Source: Clostridia bacterium (GTDB lineage: Bacteria > Bacillota > Clostridia > Oscillospirales > CAG-272). From it: a stretch of 8,626 nucleotides of DNA. Positions 1 to 5,587 of the stretch are shown here, piece by piece. A program made the position numbers and the translations under genes. Location of the stretch: assembly GCA_017461825.1 (NCBI GenBank), contig JAFTXB010000128.1, positions 1-8,626 on the forward strand. Reading direction: 5' to 3'. A model generated the notes under the pieces. That model made no database searches, was not told the origin of the DNA, and saw nothing but the letters and a program-made list of their open reading frames with translations. Every line of letters starts with the position of its first letter. Position 1 is the first letter of the stretch.

Positions 1-488
1 CCCTCGGTATCCAGGCCGATTTCATCCTCGATCTCCTGCTTTACCACGTCCGGCTGGGCGCTGGGCAGGTCGATCGTGTTGATTACCGGCAGGATTTCCA
101 GGTCATGATCCAGCGCGAGATATACATTGGCCAGGGTCTGCGCCTCGATTCCCTGCGTTGCGTCAACCACCAAAAGGGCTCCGTCGCAGGCGTTGAGCGA
201 GCGCGAGACCTCATAGTTGAAGTCAACGTGACCGGGGGTATCAATAAGATTGAAGGTATAGACATCGCCATCCTTTGCCTCGTAGTTGAGCTTGACCGCG
301 CGCGCCTTGATGGTGATGCCGCGCTCGCGCTCGAGATCCATATTATCAAGGATCTGCTCCTCCATGTCGCGCTTGGCAACCGTCTGCGTATGCTCCAGTA
401 TACGGTCTGCCAGGGTGGACTTGCCGTGGTCGATGTGGGCGATGATCGAAAAATTGCGAATATGATTTTGACGTTCGGATTTTTGCAC
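1..488 (-). CDS. lepA: Elongation factor 4 (LepA), N-terminal part, cut by the window edge
   Basis: LepA/EF4 is a ribosome-bound GTPase of the translation-factor family, thought to act on stalled or immature ribosomes; only about the first 162 residues are present. Read from a GTG at 486-488, the protein opens MQKSERQNHIRNFSIIAHID and shows the P-loop AHIDHGKS (G1), the switch region MDLERERGITIK (G2) and IDTPGHVDF (G3). The stretch DATQGIEAQTLANVYLALD is typical of LepA. The G4 motif reads NTID where the family has NKID, an odd change (see findings). The GTG start was chosen because the family begins a few residues before IRNFSIIAHIDHGK, and no in-frame ATG lies between it and the promoter. 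The SD-like GGGAAGGG upstream is about 13 bases away, which is long, so the start is less certain than the identity. An ATG at 509-511 is in a different frame. Confidence 0.93.
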   Translation of the reverse strand, partial: MQKSERQNHIRNFSIIAHIDHGKSTLADRILEHTQTVAKRDMEEQILDNMDLERERGITIKARAVKLNYEAKDGDVYTFNLIDTPGHVDFNYEVSRSLNACDGALLVVDATQGIEAQTLANVYLALDHDLEILPVINTIDLPSAQPDVVKQEIEDEIGLDTE

Positions 489-542
489 GTTTGTAACCGT
501 ACCCTTCCCATTAGCGTTGAAACGATAGTTTTCTAATTCTAT

Positions 543-571
543 ATTATACTATATTTTTGTCACTCTGGCAA
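543..571 (-). promoter_or_regulatory. Sigma-A promoter of lepA
   Basis: On the minus strand there is a -35 TTGCCA (566-571), a 17-base spacer and a perfect -10 TATAAT (543-548). Transcription would start near 536, giving a leader of about 48 bases before the GTG start. The hexamers are seen directly; promoter activity is inferred. Confidence 0.75.
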
Positions 572-653
572 GAGCTTTGCAATATTTTTCTGTAAAAAAA
601 GAAGAAATCAATTCTCAACAGCAATTTTTGTCGCAAAAAAAGCAAAAGGTATC

Positions 654-682
654 TTGAAAATTGCAATAAAATGCTATATACT
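654..682 (+). promoter_or_regulatory. Sigma-A promoter of the Gfo/Idh/MocA oxidoreductase gene
   Basis: A -35 TTGAAA (654-659) is followed by a 17-base spacer and a -10 TATACT (677-682). An alternative -10 register, TATATA at 675-680, has an extended TG at 672-673. Transcription would start near 689, leaving a leader of about 70 bases that contains the hairpin at 715-732. Confidence 0.65.
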
Positions 683-714
683 GTACATGATCGGACAGTT
701 CTGACAATCAAAAT

Positions 715-732
715 GCCTGCACAAGCGCAGGC
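715..732 (+). other. GC-rich hairpin in the 5' leader of the oxidoreductase gene
   Basis: GCCTGC (715-720) pairs perfectly with GCAGGC (727-732) across a 6-base loop, within an otherwise AT-rich leader. It ends 10 bases before the SD sequence (AAGGA, 743-747). No U-tract follows, so it is not a terminator. It could be an mRNA-stabilising stem or a protein or ligand-responsive element; no known riboswitch was recognised. Confidence 0.5.
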
Positions 733-758
733 TCCTCACAGAAAGGACTTCAATCATT

Positions 759-1802
759 ATGAAAAAAATGAAGGCAGCCGTCGTCGGTTACGGCGGAATG
801 GGCGGCTGGCACGTTGAGCATCTTCTCAAAAGCGATGTTGCCGAGCTTGCCGGTGTTTACGATATAAAGCCCGAAAGAAACGAGCTTGCAGAAAGCCGTG
901 GGATCCACGCATACGCATCGTATGAGGAGCTTCTTGCCGACAAATCGGTTGAGCTTATCACGGTTGCGATCCCCAACGACGACCACGAAAGCGTAGTCGT
1001 TGCCGCACTCAACGCAGGAAAGAACGTCATTTGCGAAAAGCCCGTGGCGCTTTCCATGGAGTCTCTCAACCGCATGATCGCCGCCGCTGAGAAAAACGGC
1101 GTACACTTCTCCACCCACCAGAACCGCCGTTGGGATGTCGACTTCCTTGCCATGAAGCAGATCCATGACTCGGGAGAGATCGGAAAGGTCATCAACATTG
1201 AATCGCGCGTACACGGCAGCCGCGGTATTCCCTCCGACTGGAGAGGCGAAAAGGAGCACGGCGGCGGAATGCTCTATGACTGGGGCATTCACCTCATCGA
1301 CCAAGTGCTCATGATCTTCGGCTGGGATGTGAAGAGCGTCTATTGCGTATGCGACCACATCACCAACAAAGAGGTCGACGACGGATTCCGTCTCGAGCTG
1401 GTGTTTGGGAACGGACAGAGAGCCCTCATCGAGCTTGGCACCTATAACTTTATCGCAATGCCCCGCTTCTATATGCGCGCCGAAAAGGGCACCGCGCTGA
1501 TCACCGATTGGCGTGAGGAGGCACAGGTCGTCAAGTGCAAGCACTGGCATGAAAACGATGTCCTCCCCGTCAAGACCGCGGCAGGACTGACCAAGACCAT
1601 GGCCCCCCGTGACGAGGTAACCACCGATACCTACCGTGTAGCAAAGCCGAAGTCCGACGTGCACGATTACTACCGCCACTTCATCGCCGCCATCCGCGGT
1701 GAGCGCGAGCAGGACGTCACCTACGACCAAATGCGCACCGACCTTGCAATCATCCTCGCGGCATTCAAGTCCGCCGAAACAGGTCTCCCCGTAGAACTTT
1801 GA
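759..1802 (+). CDS. Gfo/Idh/MocA family NAD(P)-dependent oxidoreductase
   Basis: This is a soluble 347-residue dehydrogenase of the glucose-fructose oxidoreductase / inositol dehydrogenase / MocA family, which oxidises or epimerises sugars, inositols or sugar acids using NAD(P). The N-terminal Rossmann fold has the glycine-rich loop VGYGGMGG (residues 9-16) and an acidic residue at the end of strand 2 (D35, in VYDIKPE), which favours NAD over NADP. The EKPVA motif (93-97) carries the active-site lysine K94. The C-terminal sheet domain has YDWGIHLID (173-181), the catalytic Asp/His region. The length is normal for the family. The ATG at 759 was preferred to the one at 768 because AAGGA (743-747) lies 11 bases upstream of it. 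The gene stands alone between its own promoter and terminator, so context does not reveal the substrate. A sugar isomerase often found beside such enzymes sits about 6 kb away on the other strand (7652-8620). Confidence 0.93.
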   Translation: MKKMKAAVVGYGGMGGWHVEHLLKSDVAELAGVYDIKPERNELAESRGIHAYASYEELLADKSVELITVAIPNDDHESVVVAALNAGKNVICEKPVALSMESLNRMIAAAEKNGVHFSTHQNRRWDVDFLAMKQIHDSGEIGKVINIESRVHGSRGIPSDWRGEKEHGGGMLYDWGIHLIDQVLMIFGWDVKSVYCVCDHITNKEVDDGFRLELVFGNGQRALIELGTYNFIAMPRFYMRAEKGTALITDWREEAQVVKCKHWHENDVLPVKTAAGLTKTMAPRDEVTTDTYRVAKPKSDVHDYYRHFIAAIRGEREQDVTYDQMRTDLAIILAAFKSAETGLPVEL

Positions 1803-1814
1803 TTTAAAAACAGC

Positions 1815-1860
1815 AAACGAACCGCCAACTCAAGCGTCTTTTGAGTCGGCGGTTCGTTTT
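1815..1860 (+). terminator. Rho-independent terminator of the oxidoreductase gene
   Basis: An almost perfect inverted repeat has arms at 1815-1833 and 1841-1859 with a 7-base loop (GCGTCTT) and one A/C mismatch (1827/1847). The top of the stem is ACTCAA/TTGAGT and the base is AAACGAACCGCC/GGCGGTTCGTTT. It ends in TTTT, 12 bases after the TGA stop. On the minus strand the downstream T-tract is broken, so it would stop leftward transcription from the PPTase gene less well. Confidence 0.9.
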
Positions 1861-1961
1861 AGCTCACAAGCAAAACAAACCGTGAATAAATATGATATAA
1901 ATCGTTATCGGGCACCGAACAAACCCTGAACAAACAGTAAATCAGTCGTGAACAAAAAATA

Positions 1962-2621
1962 CTAATCAAACAACTCGGAATTGGTCAACATATGCGGCGT
2001 ATCGGGCGGCAACGCGTCGGCACGGTGACACAGCGTTACAAGCGTATTTTCCACGCGGTACTCGCGAAAAAGAACCCCATAGTTCTTCTCCGCCACCGTA
2101 GTATCGGCTTTACGCATCGACCGCAAGCCTTCGCCGGTCCACTTAATAAGCGCCTCCTTACGCGTCCAGATCCTCAAAAAGGTAGCATCGGTAGGATCGG
2201 CCAAAAAGATATCGTGCTCCGCAGGAGTAAACCACCGTTCAGCCAAAGGACAAATTCGCACCGCGGCAATGCGCGCAAGATTCTCAACATCTACTCCGAC
2301 ACGGCAAAACGGCTTATCTCTCTTGTCACCCTCATCGGGGATTTCTACCGCGCATATCACGATTTGTTCCGAATGCGTAATGTTAAAGTCAATCGGAGAG
2401 TCTAAAAAAAAGGGTCTGCCATTTTCCCCGTAGGTAAAATGATATTTGTATCCCATTTTTTGCAACAGAAAAACACCGCCAAGGCTTGCTCGTGTTGCCA
2501 ACTCATCGCGAATGCTTTTGTGCTTTTCTCTCCAAGAAGCATACATTTGTCCGTCTAAAAGTGCCGCCAAAGAACGTCTGTCCGGCAGCTGATTCAGATA
2601 CAATCCAAAAAGTTTAATCAA
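1962..2621 (-). CDS. Sfp-type 4'-phosphopantetheinyl transferase
   Basis: This enzyme moves the 4'-phosphopantetheine arm of coenzyme A to a serine on acyl, peptidyl or aryl carrier proteins, turning apo into holo form; it is cytosolic. It has 219 residues, close to Bacillus Sfp (224). Motifs in order are GENGRPFF (65-72), FNITHSE (79-85), VGVDVEN (108-114, with Mg-binding D111 and E113), FTPAEHDIF (131-139) and the signature WTRKEALIKWTGEGL (152-166, K155/E156/K160). The start is TTG: GGAGGTGA lies 9 bases before it, and an in-frame TGA four codons upstream rules out any earlier start. Sfp-type enzymes often serve polyketide, nonribosomal peptide or other secondary carrier proteins, but none is nearby, so the target is unknown. 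It appears monocistronic and is divergent from the PerR-like gene. Confidence 0.93.
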   Translation of the reverse strand: MIKLFGLYLNQLPDRRSLAALLDGQMYASWREKHKSIRDELATRASLGGVFLLQKMGYKYHFTYGENGRPFFLDSPIDFNITHSEQIVICAVEIPDEGDKRDKPFCRVGVDVENLARIAAVRICPLAERWFTPAEHDIFLADPTDATFLRIWTRKEALIKWTGEGLRSMRKADTTVAEKNYGVLFREYRVENTLVTLCHRADALPPDTPHMLTNSELFD

Positions 2622-2630
2622 TTGACTGTC

Positions 2631-2638
2631 TCACCTCC
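2631..2638 (-). promoter_or_regulatory. Strong ribosome binding site that fixes the TTG start of the PPTase
   Basis: On the minus strand the sequence is GGAGGTGA, fully complementary to the 16S 3' end over 8 bases, 9 bases before the TTG at 2619-2621. No in-frame ATG or GTG competes, because a TGA stop overlaps the SD sequence in that frame. Confidence 0.85.
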
Positions 2639-2656
2639 AAAAGCTGTAGTTCCTTT

Positions 2657-2685
2657 ATTGTACCATATTTTTTGTTGATTGAAAA
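2657..2685 (-). promoter_or_regulatory. Probable promoter of the PPTase gene
   Basis: On the minus strand a -35 TTTTCA (2680-2685) is 17 bases from a -10 TACAAT (2657-2662), with an extended TG motif (TGG TACAAT). The -35 matches only 4 of 6 bases, so the extended -10 probably carries the activity. Confidence 0.55.
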
Positions 2686-2725
2686 GACTTTTTACTTTTT
2701 TTGCTAAAATATTGTTATTTTTTAC

Positions 2726-2755
2726 TTGACAAAACCACCTCTTTTGTTATATAAT
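2726..2755 (+). promoter_or_regulatory. Sigma-A promoter of the PerR-like gene
   Basis: A consensus -35 TTGACA (2726-2731), an 18-base spacer and a consensus -10 TATAAT (2750-2755). Transcription would start near 2762, inside the palindrome at 2759-2773, which fits repression by a protein bound over the start site. Confidence 0.85.
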
Positions 2756-2758
2756 AGA

Positions 2759-2773
2759 ATTAGAATTATTCTT
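2759..2773 (+). promoter_or_regulatory. Per-box-like operator over the perR transcription start
   Basis: The core AGAAT-T-ATTCT (2762-2772) is a perfect 5-1-5 inverted repeat. Over 15 bases it matches about 10 of the 14 defined positions of the Bacillus Per box (TTATAATnATTATAA). It lies just downstream of the -10 box of a gene encoding a PerR-type protein, so autoregulation is the natural inference. Binding is not shown. Confidence 0.55.
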
Positions 2774-2795
2774 TTTATATTTTCGGAGGCATATT

Positions 2796-3167
2796 ATGAC
2801 AAAGCAACGCGAACTGATCTTGAGCATTCTCAAGCAATCCGACCGTCATCTGACCGCTGATGAGATCTTCTTTCTCGCAAAATTAAAGATGCCGAGTATT
2901 GCTATGGCAACCATTTACAACAACCTCAACGCTATGAATGAGGCGGGCATGATCAACCGCCTTCACATTGACGGAGTTGCCGATTGCTTTGACAAGATCA
3001 CCGAGCCGCACGACCACCTGCTTTGTGACGGCTGCGGAAAGATCACCGACATTCACCTCCCCACGCTTTCACAGCAACTTGAAACAACGCTTGGCACCGA
3101 GATCGAGGACTACGAGCTGACAGTACACTACATCTGTCCCGAGTGTCGCAGAAAAAAGAGAAGATGA
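2796..3167 (+). CDS. perR: PerR-like Fur-family transcriptional regulator (short form)
   Basis: This is a metal-dependent winged-helix repressor of the Fur family; PerR members sense hydrogen peroxide by Fe-catalysed oxidation of a histidine ligand and control peroxide defence and iron genes. The 123 residues hold the DNA-binding domain (1-60, recognition region MATIYNNLNAM) and the dimerisation domain (65-123). Both structural zinc CxxC pairs are present (C77/C80 and C114/C117). By alignment with Bacillus subtilis PerR, all five sensing-metal ligands are kept: H37, D85, H91, H93 and D104 correspond to H18, D66, H72, H74 and D85. The aspartate at the D104 position, rather than glutamate, points to PerR over Fur or Zur. 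The protein begins at the MTKQR segment, so it lacks the first helix of about 20 residues found in B. subtilis PerR (145 residues). GGAGG at 2785-2789, 6 bases before the ATG, supports the start. Confidence 0.88.
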   Translation: MTKQRELILSILKQSDRHLTADEIFFLAKLKMPSIAMATIYNNLNAMNEAGMINRLHIDGVADCFDKITEPHDHLLCDGCGKITDIHLPTLSQQLETTLGTEIEDYELTVHYICPECRRKKRR

Positions 3168-3333
3168 GAGACAAGTTTTGTCAGACTCTTTTGAAAAAGC
3201 GTCCAACACCTCTCCCCCTTTTACCCAAATGATGGATTGACAATAAAAATTTAAAAAGCTCGAAAACAATCCGGCCATCTCTACCGATTAAAATAACAAC
3301 TCACCATAGCCAGCTAAAAGGTTTCATGTAGCA
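3168..3333. other. Untranslated stretch after the perR-like gene
   Basis: These 166 bases before the shared terminator hold no gene I can support. A small inverted repeat, GACAA-GTT-TTGTC, lies at 3169-3183 and a pyrimidine-rich tract (CACCTCTCCCCCTTTTACCC) at 3207-3226. The reading frame stays open for about 25 codons past the perR stop but shows no homologous sequence. A TTGACA at 3237-3242 has no matching -10 box. Confidence 0.4.
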
Positions 3334-3374
3334 AAAAAAGGAATCGAACCCATACAGTAGGCGATTCCTTTTTT
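3334..3374. terminator. Bidirectional terminator between the perR-like gene and the convergent DUF4234 gene
   Basis: Perfect 13-base arms, AAAAAAGGAATCG (3334-3346) and CGATTCCTTTTTT (3362-3374), enclose a 15-base loop. A-tract and T-tract flank it symmetrically, so it works on both strands for two convergent genes. It lies 167 bases after the perR stop but only 30 bases after the DUF4234 stop. The same arms recur at 3995-4035. Confidence 0.9.
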
Positions 3375-3404
3375 ATATATTCTTTATATTTTCAAAATCC
3401 GATA

Positions 3405-3833
3405 TTAATTTTCAGCTGTTTCGGACTCCGTACGTGCATACAGATAGGAGTTATAATCGGTTGCAAGCATATTGCACGCCTCAAACACCCAGTATATTCC
3501 AACAAAAGAAGCGATACCGCAAACGAAATTACCTAACAGCATACATATAATCATGGTTCCGCCATTGATAGACACATCCAAATTTCTTCTGCGTGCGGCA
3601 GTGTTGAGCATATCTGCCAAGCGATACCACCAAAAAATAGCGTACACTCCACAGGTAACAAGTGTCAAGAGTAATGCCACAAAAATTCCGGGTGACTTTT
3701 TACCGTCCTCACGGCAGATCTCGTTGATGTCTTTGACCAAATGATGCAAATACCAAATTTCATATATTCCAAGGGTAAGGATGCCAAACAAAATATAATT
3801 AAAAAGGCTGCGGTCTGTTTTTAGTTTTCTCAT
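3405..3833 (-). CDS. DUF4234-like small membrane protein
   Basis: A 142-residue integral membrane protein of unknown function, resembling the DUF4234 family. Two copies of a hydrophobic unit are visible: residues 13-37 (core ILTLGIYEIWYLHHLVKDIN) and 54-77 (core LVTCGVYAIFWWYRLADMLN). A weaker third copy lies at 97-123 (core VCGIASFVGIYW, then FEACNMLA). Each unit would give a membrane helix ending in aromatic residues and then an amphipathic stretch. The C-terminus is short and acidic (TESETAEN). An ATG three codons upstream (3840-3842) is possible, but only one base separates it from the SD AGAAAGG (3844-3850); the ATG at 3831-3833 has a 10-base spacing and was chosen. The gene is a single unit with a consensus promoter upstream and a terminator 30 bases downstream. 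The family assignment is from recognised pattern, not a search. Confidence 0.8.
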   Translation of the reverse strand: MRKLKTDRSLFNYILFGILTLGIYEIWYLHHLVKDINEICREDGKKSPGIFVALLLTLVTCGVYAIFWWYRLADMLNTAARRRNLDVSINGGTMIICMLLGNFVCGIASFVGIYWVFEACNMLATDYNSYLYARTESETAEN

Positions 3834-3877
3834 AGTGTACATCCCTTTCTAAAAAAACAACTATTGGTTTGTTTTTA

Positions 3878-3891
3878 ACGTTCGGTAACGT
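3878..3891. promoter_or_regulatory. Inverted repeat near the DUF4234 transcription start, possible operator
   Basis: ACGTT (3878-3882) and AACGT (3887-3891) form an inverted repeat around CGGT. The predicted start site near 3889 falls inside it. A repressor bound here would block the consensus promoter. The repeat is seen directly; its role is inferred and chance is possible for a 5-base arm. Confidence 0.35.
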
Positions 3892-3895
3892 ATAT

Positions 3896-3924
3896 ATTAT
3901 AACACAAATGTATTCTTTTGTCAA
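3896..3924 (-). promoter_or_regulatory. Consensus sigma-A promoter of the DUF4234 gene
   Basis: On the minus strand there is a perfect -35 TTGACA (3919-3924), a 17-base spacer and a perfect -10 TATAAT (3896-3901) with an extended TG (TGT TATAAT). It is the strongest promoter in the window by sequence. Two inverted repeats flank it: 3878-3891 near the start site, and 3923-3940 overlapping the -35 box. Confidence 0.88.
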
Positions 3925-3994
3925 CATATGTATGCATGTTTTTCCCTAAAATGAGTACCATCGTAAAAGAAATCGAAAAACGATTATAACAGTT

Positions 3995-4035
3995 AAAAAA
4001 GGAATCGCCCCCGAACATTGGTCGATTCCTTTTTT
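3995..4035 (-). terminator. Terminator of pyruvate kinase gene
   Basis: It has the same perfect 13-base arms as the hairpin at 3334-3374: AAAAAAGGAATCG (3995-4007) and CGATTCCTTTTTT (4023-4035), again with a 15-base loop but of different sequence. On the minus strand it follows the pyk stop by 11 bases and ends in a run of six T. Confidence 0.9.
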
Positions 4036-4046
4036 ATTACATATGA

Positions 4047-5468
4047 TCAATTGACGATCTGCACCTTGAGAAGATTGGTCATACCCTCAATGTTTAGCGG
4101 CACACCTGCGGTGATGACAACGCGGTCACCGGGAGAAACAATGTCAACCTGCTTGGCACAATCGATGGCGTGGGTAAAAAGACGGTCGGTGTCGTTTTGA
4201 TGGAGCGCCAGCACAGGAAGCACACCCCAAGAAAGCGCCAACTGGTGGAAGGTCTTGACCTCAGGCGTTGCGGCAACAATGGTCTGCGCGGGGCGGAATT
4301 TGGAGACGCGACGCGCGGTCAGTCCCGATTTCGTCACGGCAATGATGACCTTTGCCCCCATATCGCGCGCGGTGGTCGCGGCGGCATCGCAGATCGCATT
4401 TGTAATGTCGGCATCGTCGCCGTCATACTGAATCTCTCTGTAAAAATCCATATCCAGTGCATCATTTTCAGCCTGCTCGGCGATCCGCGCCATGACCTTT
4501 ACCACAAGTGCGGGGTGGTCGCCCGCCGCCGTTTCGCCTGACAGCATGACGGCAGAGGTTCCGTCAAATACCGCGTTTGCCACGTCGGTGATCTCGGCGC
4601 GGGTAGGGGTGGCGGAATGGATCATCGACTCCAACATCTGCGTTGCGGTAATGACCATCTTGCCCGAACGATAGCACTTGCGGATGAATCGCTTCTGAAT
4701 CCCCGGAAGGCGTTCAAACTCGACCTCAACACCCATGTCTCCGCGCGCGACCATAATACCGTCGGAATACTTTAAAATGGCGTCAAAATTTTGAATTCCC
4801 TCGATGTTTTCGATCTTGGAAATGATCTTGATGTTGTGACCGCCGTGGTAATCGAGGAACTTGCGCAGGGTGATCACATCCTCCTTGCAACGCACAAAGG
4901 ATGCTGCCACAAAGTCAACGCTCTGCTCAATGCCAAAGATCAGGTCAGATTCGTCCTGCTCACTGAGATACGGCATATCAATATGGAAATTGGGAATATT
5001 GATGCTTTTATGATTGGAAAGCGCACCGCCGATCTCCACACGGCATACAATATCGGTTTCGGTGGTCTCCTTGACCTTGAGCTCGACCTTTCCGTCGTCC
5101 AACAAAAGACGAATGCCCGCAGAAAGTTGGCGCGGTAGGTCGGCATACGTGATCGAAGCGATCGTTTCATTTCCGATGACCTCACGGGTGGTCAACGTAA
5201 AGTCTCCGCCCTTTTTGAGGGTGATCTTTCCGTTTTCAAAATCTCTCAAACGGATCTCAGGGCCTTTTGTATCCAGCATGATCGCCGCAGGCAGGCGCAA
5301 GCGGTCGCGCACACGGCGGAACATATCCATCATTTTGGTGTGGTATTCGTGCGTGCCGTGCGAAAAATTGAAACGCGCAACGTTCATACCGTTTTTCAGC
5401 ATCGCCTCCATCACCGATTCTTCAGCGCAGGCAGGTCCTAACGTACATACAATTTTTGTCTTTCTCAT
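4047..5468 (-). CDS. pyk: Pyruvate kinase
   Basis: Cytosolic glycolytic enzyme that transfers phosphate from phosphoenolpyruvate to ADP, giving pyruvate and ATP. At 473 residues it is the common bacterial form without the extra C-terminal PEP-utiliser-like domain of Bacillus Pyk. The (beta/alpha)8 A domain shows KTKIVCTLGPA (3-13), ARFNFSHG (31-38, R32), DTKGPEIR (66-73, with E71, the residue linked to K+ dependence), IISKIEN (215-221, catalytic K218 and metal ligand E220), ARGDMGVE (241-248, D244) and ITATQMLESM (273-282). The flexible B domain spans roughly 74-165, and the C-terminal allosteric domain about 350-473. The start is supported by AAAGGA (5479-5484), 10 bases upstream. It is a single-gene unit with its own terminator; phosphofructokinase, often next to pyk in clostridia, is not in the window. 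Confidence 0.97.
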   Translation of the reverse strand: MRKTKIVCTLGPACAEESVMEAMLKNGMNVARFNFSHGTHEYHTKMMDMFRRVRDRLRLPAAIMLDTKGPEIRLRDFENGKITLKKGGDFTLTTREVIGNETIASITYADLPRQLSAGIRLLLDDGKVELKVKETTETDIVCRVEIGGALSNHKSINIPNFHIDMPYLSEQDESDLIFGIEQSVDFVAASFVRCKEDVITLRKFLDYHGGHNIKIISKIENIEGIQNFDAILKYSDGIMVARGDMGVEVEFERLPGIQKRFIRKCYRSGKMVITATQMLESMIHSATPTRAEITDVANAVFDGTSAVMLSGETAAGDHPALVVKVMARIAEQAENDALDMDFYREIQYDGDDADITNAICDAAATTARDMGAKVIIAVTKSGLTARRVSKFRPAQTIVAATPEVKTFHQLALSWGVLPVLALHQNDTDRLFTHAIDCAKQVDIVSPGDRVVITAGVPLNIEGMTNLLKVQIVN

Positions 5469-5502
5469 GGGGTTCTTTTCCTTTCAGGGATTTCCGCCGT
5501 AT

Positions 5503-5511
5503 ATCATATCA
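5503..5511 (-). promoter_or_regulatory. Possible extended -10 promoter of pyk
   Basis: On the minus strand the sequence TGATATGAT is an extended -10 element (TGn plus TATGAT, 5503-5508). No good -35 hexamer is visible at 16-18 bases. Transcription would start near 5496, giving a leader of about 28 bases. This is the best candidate in the gap but weaker than the others in the window. Confidence 0.4.
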
Positions 5512-5587
5512 CACAATTGTTTCTTTTCTGTGTCTGTTTGCAAAAAAACACAAAAAAGCAAATACTTTTTTCTCAATCAACTCCGCA

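Noticed and set aside
83..511. Minus-strand frame starting ATG at 511 and the opposite plus-strand frame 105-536
   Set aside because: Both are out of frame with lepA, whose GTPase motifs are unambiguous; the products are low-complexity Arg/Ser-rich or featureless.
750..1730. Long open frame (326 codons) on the minus strand opposite the oxidoreductase gene
   Set aside because: It mirrors the codon pattern of the Gfo/Idh/MocA gene, has no recognisable motif and no ribosome binding site; the plus-strand protein has full family motifs.
1861..1961. Short degenerate repeats (GTGAA, CTGAACAAAC, GTGAACAAA) between the oxidoreductase terminator and the PPTase stop, considered as a CRISPR or iteron array
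   Set aside because: Units are under 10 bases, irregular in spacing and few in number; no array structure.
2706..2721. AAAATA-N4-TATTTT inverted repeat upstream of the perR -35 box, as a second operator
   Set aside because: Pure A/T arms in a very AT-rich gap are expected by chance, and it does not match the Per-box pattern.
3237..3242. TTGACA as a promoter inside the perR 3' region
   Set aside because: No -10-like hexamer at 16-18 bases, and only a terminator lies downstream on that strand.
3069..3278. Minus-strand 69-codon frame overlapping the 3' end of the perR-like gene
   Set aside because: No ribosome binding site or promoter, and most of it is antisense to the conserved zinc-binding C-terminus of the regulator.
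3340..3351. tRNA T-arm-like string (GGGTTCGATTCC on the minus strand)
   Set aside because: It is part of the terminator arm and loop; no acceptor, D or anticodon arms are nearby, and the sister hairpin at 3995-4035 has a different loop.
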